A DNA stretch of 64,000 nucleotides. Source: Laguncularia racemosa (lineage: Eukaryota > Streptophyta > Magnoliopsida > Myrtales > Combretaceae). Position numbers and translations under genes: made by a program. The notes beneath the pieces were generated by a model that was not told where the DNA came from, made no database searches, and was given only the letters and a program-made list of their open reading frames with translations. The stretch spans positions 1,550,001-1,614,000 of the forward strand of contig JBBMOL010000138.1 in the NCBI GenBank assembly GCA_037954665.1. The letters are read 5' to 3'. Below, piece by piece: positions 24,701 through 36,700 of the stretch (positions within the stretch are counted from its first letter, which is position 1; every line of letters starts with the position of its first letter).

Positions 24701-27700
24701 ACAATACTAGAAAAATTCTTTGAGGACTGCATTGTTTATGTCTGGATATGTCTAATCCTAAAATTTGAGTTGATTTGATGTAACATTCTTGATTTGATTT
24801 GGAGTATTTGATATGTGAAACCTATAATTATTTTCTGTTACTGTCTTTAATTACATCAAAGTAGTTGCATGTAGGATGTTATTGGTAAATAGTTGCATGT
24901 GGAAATTTGTTTGCTTTTGTTGTTCAATAATTAATTTGAACATGTTTCCTTTTTTTTTCCTTTCAGGGAAATGGTTGCTTATATTGCTAATACATTAATT
25001 TTTATGTTAAGGTATGTTTTTCGTTTGCCGTGCTGATCTTTTTACATATTTGTGCTCTTTTTTTTTTTCTTGGGCAGAAATTTGATTTTTGTTCCACATT
25101 CATACATATGAACAAAGTAAGAAAATGTTGGTCCATATTCATTAAAACATGACTTGTTTAGGTTCATATACAAACCAAACAGGAATGGCATAAGAACTGC
25201 AAATTATTGAGTTTATGTAGATTAATTATAACTGAAAAAGCATCAAATAACTGAAAAAATTTCAGAACGGATGGTTTATAACCCCATACCACCAGAACAA
25301 ACTTTCCTTCCAAAGGTGGCAACACACTTTGTTATTTGTAACCTGCACTCCCTAAACTAATCTTATTTATTTTCTTCATTTACAAGTTACTCCCTACATC
25401 AACTCTTTATTTGCTAATCAGTCCGTAGGGCTCTTCTTTTTCCAAGTGTAGACCCAAAATATCAGCGCTCTGCCAGTGGCTGTACCTACTCCATCTTGGA
25501 GTTAACAGTATACAATCAACGGCTTGACTTCATAGGCTATTCATTTTTCATTAATACCCAGGCAACCCCACTGCATTTAGGTGCCATGGCTTTGCTGGCA
25601 ACAAAGATAGATTTTGGTTGATTTAGGGAATTGCTCTCTGGAGGTGCCTAGTTCTATCTGTTTGGTTGATTTACGGAATCGCTCTTTGGAGATTCCTAGT
25701 ACTATCTGTTGCTACCTTTATGTATGATGAGGTTATAGTTCAGTTGTATATCTATTTATTTGTATCTTGGAGTTTGTGACAAACATGGATGCCCTCTGGA
25801 CTTTCTGCTTGTATTATTATTATTATTAGTAATTTGTATCTATAGAAAAAAAAGGGATTTTATTAATTCTATAATACTATGTTATTTACAATTTATTCTA
25901 GTTTATATATACAATTTTTTTTTGGATAATTGATAATTTTATTGAATGATAGAAAAATACAATGAGTAAGTAAATAAGATTACAAATGCGTACAATCAAC
26001 AATTGTGCTAGCATACTAAATGCGTAGCGTCTAAGCTAAGACTACAACGGCTTAACATAGGATCTAATTTGGTGGGCTAATAGGCTAACCCCTGGAGGAG
26101 TTCCCCTAATCTCACTTTGTTCTGGGTTTGCCATATGCAGTAGATTGTTGCCGCTAGGGCAGCTCGTCAGGTCTGATGGGTTGGTGAGTCCCTTAGTGCC
26201 TCCATAAAACCGGTAATTCCATGCCAGTTGTTGGATGAGGCTGGGCAGTGTAGGAAGTCACACACTACATTCCAAACTTGAGCTATGTAGTCGTATTGAA
26301 AGAATAGATGGGCATGGTCCTCCGGATGCCGGTTATAGAGGAAGCAGGTAGTGGATTGCACTAGTCCCCAATTATATACCCTGTCAAGGGTGGAAAGTTT
26401 CCGTAGCCAAGCCAACCATAGGACAAAAGAGTGTCTAGGTAAAGAAGATTTGTTCCAAACTACTTTTTGCCATGGTACGGTGGGCCCTGGAGGGTTAAGG
26501 AAACCATAGCCACTCTTGATGGTATACTCTCCTATCACTGAGTGTATCCAGCGAAAGCGGTCCAAAACTACAACGTTCTGTTTGAGGGAGGGTGGGATGC
26601 AGATGTTAGTCCAAAGCGGGCCTTCTGGGATACACCATTCATTCCCATCCATAATGGAACATAGTCTCGTAGTGTGTGGAAAGCCCACACTACTCATAGC
26701 TCGTACACTAAACAATGTGTCTAGAGGTCCTATTAGGAGCCAGAAATCTGCCCACAACGAGATTTTAAGGCCATTGTTGGGCTCTTAAATGACGCAAGAT
26801 CTTACCAAGCCTCTTAGCTTTAGTAGTTTTTTCCAAGTCCATGAACAAATGGCTGGTGCTTTAGAGGACCAGAAGTTCTTGCCCTTAAATAGAGTGGAAT
26901 GAACCCATTCCGGCCATAAACTCTTCGCGCCCTCCTTGCACAGTCTCCATATGTGCTTGATTTGGATGGCCTGATTCCAAAGATGTTTGGGATCCCTAGG
27001 CCTCCATTTCGTTTGGGCTTACACACTTCCATCCATTTAACCTTAGCTTTTGTGAAAATGTTCGGTTTGCCACTCCAAGGAAAGTTCCTTAGTAGTTGTT
27101 CTATCCTTGAGACAACCAACTTAGGTAGAAGGAAAATGGAGCACCAGCAGACTTACATGGAAAATAAGACAGATCTGATTAATTGAAGCTTACCAGCATA
27201 AGACGAATATTTAGCTGTCCAGGAGTCGATCCATGATAGAGTGCCTTCCACTAACACCTCACAGTCCTGCTTTTTGAGCTTTGAGGAAATGAGAGGAACC
27301 CCCAAGTATCGTATTGGTAGTTGACTGACCCTCATTGAATTGAGTGGATTATAGGATGACCTCCTTAGTACTTGATGGGACATGAGAGAAGAAAATGTTG
27401 CTTTTGTTATTGTTGACGGCCAATCCCAAGATGGCCTGGAAATTCTATAAGGTTTCTTTTACCAGGGATATAGATTCCATGTTGCCTTTAGCAAATATGA
27501 GGAGGTCGTCTGCAAAGCAAAGGTGGGTCAAGTGTTCATTCTGATATCTCCAATGTAGTGAGAAACCAGGTCTATGGATTGACTTCCTCAATTGTGTGGA
27601 GAGGATTTCCATACATAGGACGAACAAGTAAGGGGATATGGGATCCCCTTGCCTCAACCCTCATTTACTTGTGAAGAAACCCACCAATTCCCCATTGATG

Positions 27701-30700
27701 TTAACGGAGTATTTGGGTGTAGATATACATTGGCGGATGAGATTGCAAAAATGAGGAGGAAACTGCATAGCCTTGAGCATCGTTAGGATGAAGTCCTATC
27801 TGACTGTATCATAGGCCTTTTGAAGGTCTACCTTAAGCATACAGTGGGGAGCTCCCATATGGGTGTGATAGTTTGCCATGAGCTCTTGGGCCAAGAATAT
27901 GTTGTCAGTTATCCTTCTTTTTGGAATGAATGTTGCTTGCTCCCTCCTAACTAGAGTAGGCAACACCAATTTCATCCTTGCAGCAAGGACCTTGGAGATC
28001 GCCTTGTAGATCACATTACAACAAGCTATTGGCCTGAAATCACTCACTTTAGTAGGATTGGCAACTTTAGGCACTAGGGTAATAGCAGTACTGTTGATCT
28101 CTTTGAGTAGGTGCCCTGAAATCAGGAACTCTCTAGTCGCAGTGAACATGTCCGTACCTATAATGTCTTAAGCCTCCTTAAAGAAATGAGTCGAAAATCC
28201 ATCTGGGCCAGGAGCCTTCCCATTTGCTTGCGATATAAAACCCCATTTGATCTCCTCATTCGAGAATGCGGCATCAAGGGTGAGTCGTTGCTGTTCATTC
28301 AGAGTTTGGGGTATGAAGCTCTCCTCATCAACAGGGATGCTAGGGGATGTAGGGGGATCATATAAATGCTAGAAATATTCAAGGACTTCTTGCTGGACCT
28401 CTCGATCCCCGGCTACCTCACTGCCATCCTCCCTAATCAATCTGTATATGGAGCTACGGATGTGGAAACTCTTCATAGCCTTGTGAAAATAGGCTGTATT
28501 CTTGTCACCTAGCTTCAGTCACTTTGTTCTGGATTTTTGTTTAAAGAAACTTTCCGCCGCCCCTCATAATGTGTAATACTCCTTATAGGCCATTCGCTCC
28601 TCTAATCTAGAAGTATCTCCAGATGCATGTATGGTGGTTTGCAATTGGGCCAACTGATTTTGTCTATTTGACCATGTGAAGAAGTCCGCCGTATATCTTA
28701 AATCTTCCACTTCCAACGTAACTATACACCTCTGGAAGTCTACCATTGCATCTGTCACCATAGCTCTTCCTCCATTTTTCTCCGTGACTAGTCGGGTTGT
28801 ATTAAATTCACCCATGACCAGCCATGGTCTTTCTCCCATATTATGGACCAATGACTTGAGGTTTGACCACAACTCTTTTTGTTCCTGGTCATTATTGGAT
28901 CCATAAACAAACGTGACCACCATGTCACTGTGTGCTCTCAAGTTAGCTACAATACAATGTAGGAATTGCGCATGTTCTACTTCTACATGGACATCCCACT
29001 CCCTCGGCTGCCAAGCGATCCAAATATGTTTCCTCGCCATAGTATTGATCCATGCTTGCTAACGTTGACCTAACATGTTCTTGATTGTGTCCTCATTGGC
29101 AACATTCACCCTTGTTTCCAACAAGCCAATAAGGCTAATACTATGCATAGCGCATAACTTCCTAACTTCGGAGACCTTGATGGGGTCATTAAAACCCCTT
29201 ACATTCCATGCTGGCAGCGACATGGAAGTATGGAGATGGGTGGTTATGTGAAGTTCCGCCGCCTCTTATGCTGCTTCTTCTTGTGGCGAATAGAGGAGCT
29301 AGAGCTTTTGCTAAGTGTGGGGTGATTTCCTGATGGTTGGTTCATTAGGACTTATAATTTGTTGAGTGGGGTGTTCATATTTTAAGTTGCTGGTACCTTG
29401 AATTTGGTTTTACTCTGTATTCATAAAATTTGTGAAATTCTAGTTTTAGGACTGAATTTTGCTGTTACTCATTACTGCGTTTAGCGGCTGTACATTCATT
29501 CTCATTAATACAATTAATTACTTACCAAAAAAAAAAAGAAAACGTGATGGAAATTTTTATATTTTTTATTATGAACATGATGTATATATATATATACATT
29601 GTACATTGATTGTATGGAGATCAAGAAAATTAAGAAATATTCTATTCCTAAAACAAAAATATTTTGTTCCTAAAAAACAAAATTTCCTAAAATAAGAATA
29701 TTCTAAAAATCTAAACTTTCCTAAATATAAAAATTATTAGTTTTTCCAACACTTCCCCTCAAGCTAGTGAATGGATATTAGTCATTCCCAGCTTGGATAT
29801 AATGTTGAGAAGTCTTGAGCATTCATTCCTTTTGTGAACACTTCCGCTAGTTGCTCCTTTGTAGAAACATAGAGAAACAAATTAGTTTATTATCTAACTT
29901 CTCCTTTATAAAATGTCTATCTATCTCAACATGCTTTGTCCTATCATGCTGTACAGGATTATGTGCAATGTAGATAGTTGACTTATTGTTGCAGTATAGC
30001 CTCATAGGTTCTTCCCATTTTATCTTAAGATCTTCAAGAATGATCTTTAACCATAATAGCTCACAAACACCTTAAGCCATATCCCTAAACTTCGCTTTTG
30101 CACTTGACGTAGCTACCACATTTTGTTTCTTACTCTTCCATGTGATCGGATTACCACCTAAGAAAGTGTAGTAACCTGTTGTAAAATGTCAATCAACTGG
30201 AGATCCTGTATATTCTACATCCGTGTATGCTTCAAGAATCAACCCTTTACCTTTCTTAAATAAAATTTCCTTTCCTGGATTAGATTTCAGGTAGTGGAGC
30301 ATCCGGTCTATAGTTTGTTGATTAACTTTAGGATTGTGCATGAATTGACTTACTATATTCACAGCATAGGCAATGTCTAGCCAAGTGTGTGCCAGGTATA
30401 TTAGCTTCCCAACCTATTTCTGGAACCTTTCCTTATCCACAGCCTTATCATCCTTTGTGTCTCCAAGTTTGTGATTAGGCTCAATTGGAGTTAAAGTAGG
30501 TTTGCAAGCTAACTTGCCTGTTTCCTTTAGAAGATTGACAACATACTTCTGTTGGGAAATGAAGATACCTTGTCGAGATCTAGCTACTTCTATCCCAAGA
30601 AAGTATTTCAATTTTCTCAAGATTTTTATCTCAAACTTCTTAGCTAAGCGGTTTTTTGGAGTCTCCTTCTCTTTCTTGTCATTTCTGGTAACAATTATGT

Positions 30701-33700
30701 CATCAACATACACCAAAAGAGTAGTAATTCCCCTTGAAGCCATATGCTTGATGAATACTGTATGATCACCTTGACTCTACTTATATATGATATTGAGCAT
30801 CACTGTAGTAAACCTACTGAACCAAGCCCTCAGAGACTATTTGAGCCCATATAATGCCTTTTCTAGTTTACAAACCTTATTCCCTTTAAGTTCTCTTTGA
30901 AAGCTCAGAGGAATCTCCATGTATATCTCTTCCTCTAAGTCACCATAAAGAAAGGCATTTTTTACATCAAATTTCTATAGATCCCAATTGAAATTTACTG
31001 CCAATGACAATAGGATCTTCACCGTATTCATCTTAGCCACTGGTGCAAAAGTCTCTTGATAGTCTATTCCGTAGGTTTGTGTGTATCCCTTAGCAACTAA
31101 CCTTGCCACGTATCTCTATAGAATCCATCTGATTTGTACTTCACGGTAAACACCCACTTGCATCCCACTACACTCTTATTTTTTGGCAGCTCTACAATTT
31201 TCCAAGTTCTATTCTTCTTAAGTGCCTCCATTTCCATTCTCAAAGCCTCTCTCCACTTCTCATTCGATAAAGCCTTAGACAAGGTATTAGGAATCTGGAT
31301 GGCATTCAGGTTGGCTAAGAAACTTTTGTGAGATGAAGAAAACCTGTGAAAAGACACTGATTTGGCCAACGGATATCTTGGATGTTTAGTACACTCTCGT
31401 GTCCCTTTTCTCAAGGCAATAGGTAAGTGAGAATTAGATGGAATAGGTGAGGGACTTGAAGTTGTGCATACCTCATTTTCAGGAGTAGGGTTTGAGTTTT
31501 GGACTTGCATAGGTCTGGTTCTGGATCTCCTTTCCTCAAGTACACTTGTCCATACCTCTTAGTGTCAAGCTTATCATTGGTAAGGGTCCTAGTTTGTTTG
31601 ATTGTTTCTTGAGAGGATAATTCAAGTTTAGATTGTAGTGGTATTTGCTCCTGTGGAGGGTCAGATTGTGTAGAGATGTCCTCCTGTAGAGGTGACTTGA
31701 ATCAAGACGAAGGGTGTTGTGATATTGGTAGGTCAAGAAAAAATAGGTCCTCTTCCTTATCTTCCTCAACAGAGTCAAACTCCCCCTTATGATAAGGTTG
31801 AGAGAAAAAGGATTGGCTCTCCTCAAAAGTGACATTAATAAAGACATAAAATTTTCGTGTAGATGGGCGATAACACTTATAGCCCTTTTGTGTTGGAGAA
31901 TACCCGACAAACACACACTTGATTGCTCGTAGATCAAGTTTACTTTTGTTGTGCTCAGATACATGAACAAAGGCTGAACAACCTAAAACCCGAGGACTAA
32001 GATTTTTTGTGGTTCAGATATTAGGATAAAACTGAGAGAGAAGTTAAATTGGGGTTCAGATGTAGGGGGATCATATAAATGCTGGAAATATTCAAGGACT
32101 TCTTGCTGGACCTCTCGATCCCCGGCTACCTCACTGCCATCCTCCCTAATCAATCTGTATATGGAGCTACGGATGTGGAAACTCTTCATAGCCTTGTGAA
32201 AATAGGCTGTATTCTTGTCACCTAGCTTCAGTCACTTTGTTCTGGATTTTTGTTTAAAGAAACTTTCCGCCGCCCCTCGTAATGTGTAATACTCCTTATA
32301 GGCCATTCGCTCCTCTAATCTAGAAGTATCTCCAGATGCATGTATGGTGGTTTGCAATTGGGCCAACTGATGCTTCGCACGTTGAACACGTTGTGAGATG
32401 TTGGAGAATTCAGAGTTGTTCAAACATTTGAGGCCCTCTTTAATAAGCTTGAGTTTCTTCACAACCTGGATCATATGAGATCCCTTAATGTCCCTCTTCC
32501 ATATGTTATTAACTAGGTCTTTGAAACCCTCATGGTCTGTCCAATAATTGAAAATTTTAAATGGGCTCCTTCTGGCTATCAATCCGTACTCCATACGAAC
32601 CACTATTAATGAGTGATCAGATAAGATAGGTGAGAGGAATTTTGCATGAGCATTCGGGTGTAAGCTCAGCCAAGGGAGGTTGACCATGGTGAAAGGACTT
32701 GGTTAAAATACTCCCTGGCATTATCAGATCTGAACCTTTTTATTTTCACACCAAATTGATTATGTACCATGATAGTAAAGGTTGGAAGGATAGTGATCAC
32801 ATCAAATTTAGGTTTGAGAAGAAAAATCTATGAGACTCTAGTACAACCGTCTATAAAAGACACAAACTACTGAGCTCATGTAACATTGGGAATTCTAGAT
32901 GGTCCCCATATATTAGAGTGAATCAAATAAAAGGGCAAAGAACTTCTCTTATTACTTATTGGAAAAGAGACCCTTTTATGTTTGGCAAATTCACATACAT
33001 CACAATGAAAGTTTTTGACATTAATGTTCTTAAACAAAGAAGGGTACATTGTCTTTAGAACAGTAAACGAAGGATGACCAAAACAAAAATGTTGATGCCA
33101 AATGACATCATTATTTGAAACAGAAAAACAAGACTCTAAGGAGACATGCTTGACAGTTGGCATGTGTATGGTTGATGCATTGAGATAGTAGAGACCGCCT
33201 TTTTCCTCAGCAACTCTAATTCTCTTCCTCACAACTTGATCCTGAAATACATAATGAGAGGGGTAAAATAAGACATTACAGTTTAAGTCATGGGTTGCTT
33301 TATGAATAGACGGAAGAATAGTAGACAATGTTGGAACATAAAGTACATCTTTTAGTAACAAGGTTGGACTCAACTAAACATTTCCGACACCGGCTACTGT
33401 GATGACTGAGCCATTAGCAACAACAATTTTCCTATTACTAGGACAAGGTGAGTAGGCTATAAAATGGAATGATGGAGGTGTCATGTGGTTTGTGGCTCCT
33501 GAGTCAACAATCCACTTGTCTTGGATAAAACGATCCGAGGTATGTAATCCATAAGAAAAAGACTTATTGGAGAGTGCTAACGAACAAGAACTATTGGGTT
33601 TTTCTAATGACCCCAACAAATTCCGAAGTGTCTCTATCTTAGCCTGGTTTAATTGGGTAGGGTTAGTCTCTCCAATCAATTGTGGTACAAAAGCGGCTAC

Positions 33701-36700
33701 AATGTGCTCTGTGTTGGAAACTTGGTAAGCTTGCTGTTGGAATTTTTTATCTCCCTTTTTTCCCCATTCTTGGCTTGAGGTAGAAGGTTTTCCATGCAAT
33801 TTCCAGCAGCGATCCTTGGTGTGTCTTGGCTTCTTATAGTAGGTGCACCACAAATTGTCTCAAGTGTCACTTTGAGATATATCTTTGGTTTTATTTTGGT
33901 TAGTTTTCTTGTGTAGCTAATGCTGATCCTTTAGTTATCACAGTGATAAGCATAATGCTTCTTCAACTCTCCTCAGCCTAAATCATGGCAATAACTTCAT
34001 TAAGCTGTGGAACATCATCTTTACTAAGAATTTGAATCCGTACCTGATCAAACTTTGTATTTAAGCCAACCAAAAAATCATACACTTGATCTTTCTCAAT
34101 AAACTTCTTCAAGATCACAGCATCATCAGGACACTTTGTTTCAAGAACTTGATAATGGTCAAGTTCTTGCCACAAGTTTTGCGGCATGTTTGCATATCCC
34201 GTTACTGTTTTGTTGCCTTGTTTTGTAGCAACCGTCTTCACTTTGACTTCATACACCCTCGCAGCATCATGAGCCTTGGAGTACGTTTGATGGAAAGTGT
34301 CCCAAATATCCTTTGTAGAGGTGAGAAACATGCATGTATCACTAATATCCAATGTCATCGAACTCCAACCAAGACATAATCATGGAGTCCTCTTCATCCT
34401 AGGCATTAAAATTTGGTTCACCAGGTCTAGGTCCTGGACTAAGAATATGGCGGATTTTTCCTTTGCCTTTTAGGTATGTAGGGATAAGCTGAGACCATTT
34501 CAAATTGTTTTGGGCATTAAATCTGCAAGATGGGTGTATATTTTGTAATTCACTAGTAGGAGTATGAGTTTTTGCGATCTCTTCATCAAATTGAAAAAGG
34601 GAAGTGTTTGTTTCAATGTTAGACATGGCCGATTGTAGAGAGATTACCAGCTGAGAAGTATGTAATATAGGAAGAACAAGGTTGGCAATGAAGGCCAAAA
34701 AAAAAAAATTCCCGAGGTTTGATATCCTAGGGCTCTGATACCATGACAAATTATGTGATGGAAAACTTGTATATTTTTTATTATGAATAGCAGGTATATA
34801 TATATACATTATACATTGATTGTATAGAGATCAAGAAAATTAAGAAATATTCTATTCCTAAAACAAAAATAATCTGTTCCTAAAAAACAAAATTTCCTAA
34901 AAATGAAAACTTTCCTAAAGAAAAAAACTGTCAGTTTTTCCAACAAGTTGAGACCCCTTCGATAATTTTTTTATTTAGTTTATATGTTGCCTGGATGTTT
35001 TGAAGCTTTGTTGTGCTTCGTGTAATTTGATTTTCCTTCATGATGGAGTATGATCAAATAATAGGTGAAAAAAAAAAGGGAAACGGCAATGAAGGCGGGA
35101 AAGAATATGAAATGAACTAGCAATTAAGGTTGGGATTAACAAGAAGTGCAGAAACCCTAAACGGGCTCTGATACCATGTAGAAAAAAAAAGGATTTTATT
35201 AATTCTGTAATATTATATTATTTATAATTTATTCTAGTTTATATATATAATTTTTGTTACATTAAATAAAGAAAGTCTACAGCTAATTACGGCAGTTAAT
35301 TACAATTAATTCCCTTAACTTATTTGCTCTGGTTTCCTCCACTAACTTTTTTGAAATATCTCCTAAGATTACTCATCCAAGATTTCCTACAATATCTTCT
35401 CCTCAAGTCCCATATAAAAATAAGCATGAGTAGCATTAGTGTAGTACATGTTTGGACATACATATAAGGTTTGGATGGGTTTAAATTATTATTCATTGTT
35501 TGATGCAGACTCTAGATAAGAAATATTTGACTATGACTGGATAAAAAATGACATTGTTTAATCTGGATCCCAATTGGTTTAAGGTTGAATATTGAAAACC
35601 CTGTGCTACCAAAAAACAAAAAGTTATACCTGTTTTCCTTATCATATCCCATACTTGCCTTTGCTTAACCTATATTATCCAATTCAGAATTTTATATGGA
35701 TTCCCATATATTTCTTTTTCATGAAATCTTTTAGCCAGATTATTTTACTCTAGGTGATCCTCTAAATTTGAAAGCCTTCTTTTACTTTTCACACCTTGCT
35801 TTCTGTCTTCACAAAAGAAAAACAAAGTACTATATCTAGAGGTCTTTACTTTGCAGCTCAGAAGGCCACTTTCTCTTTTTTTTTTTTTTTTTTCATTTTT
35901 CTTTTTTTTTGTTAGATTAAAAAAAAATTGAAAAAAGAAAAATTTCCTGGTATTCTATTTTGCAATTTTATTCCGTTTAATACTTACAGGTCTGTACAAG
36001 TCATTTTGCATATTTGTATGAATCTATTTGCATCCCACTGCCTTTTTCAAGAGGAATCACAATTCTTTGCCAGCTAATTTAGCCTTTGTACTATGACGTT
36101 CTTTCAGGCTGACTTCTGACACCTTTGCTTGCATTCACACATCCTTCATCCCCTCAAAATAAGATCAGGACTATTATCACAAACTTTTCTTAAATAATGG
36201 TTTTTATATAAGAATAGGAATGGGAAACTGTCTAAATTGCATTTATGGTGCATTTAAATTATATTTTATTGTTGGAACACCACATCGCTTATGTTGTTCA
36301 TGGCTAATTATTGCTTTGCCCTTGATGAAAAGAATTATTTGCATATAAATGTTTTTCTGATGCCAGGCATGTCATATTTACTTTACTATAGGTTCACTAG
36401 AAACATTGCTAGAATCATCTTTAATGGTGCTAAAAACAACGCTTACGTTTGTTGACTTCTCTTTTTGCAGTGGAGTTGTTATTGCTGAAAGTATTCTCAG
36501 TGGTGGAGAGATTTTTAATCACGGTAAGTCTATATGGATTTTGGCCTAGAACATCTGCCTAATAGATGCATATAATTGAAAAAAGTAGTGAAGTTTGCCT
36601 GTTGACTTTTTGGGACATTCAGCTTCTTATACTTGTCAGTACTATGCTCACAGCTACCAAAAGAAAATCTGGGTTGGATCAAAAAGCAATCGATCCATTA

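Larger units (their letters stand above)
29544..34945 (-). mobile_element. Copia-3, LTR retrotransposon with LINE segment in its integrase
   Basis: A minus-strand Copia element nested in element D. LTRs lie at 29544-29751 and 34744-34945 (about 90% identical by eye). There is a perfect initiator-Met primer binding site (complement of ggctctgatacca at 34731-34743) and a polypurine tract at the 3' LTR (minus strand cttgaggggaag). The left LTR lacks its outer ~12 bp. Gag and RT are related to those of Copia-2. Part of the integrase is replaced by LINE sequence (32059-32690). Confidence 0.88.
25841..35391 (-). mobile_element. LTR element D, a composite holding LINE-A and Copia-3
   Basis: The LTR at 35177-35391 (TGTAG…CTACA) has a perfect initiator-Met primer binding site on its inner left side (complement of ggctctgatacca at 35164-35176). 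This makes it the 5' LTR of a minus-strand element. Its first 74 bp recur at 25841-25914, cut off by the LINE-A tail. The flanking 5-mers gtatc (25836-25840) and atatc (35392-35396) match at 4 of 5, as expected for a target duplication. D's own internal DNA is visible only at 34946-35163; its coding part is gone or was never there. Confidence 0.6.

Noticed and set aside
29541..29760. Copia-3 target-site duplication
   Set aside because: The right flank (agttg) has no counterpart on the left, where the LTR tip is missing next to an A-tailed fragment, so no duplication can be claimed.
35392..35410. A polypurine-like tract right of the D LTR, suggesting a second tandem element
   Set aside because: The 5-mer next to it matches the left flank of element D as a target duplication, and no coding sequence of another element follows; chance is simpler.
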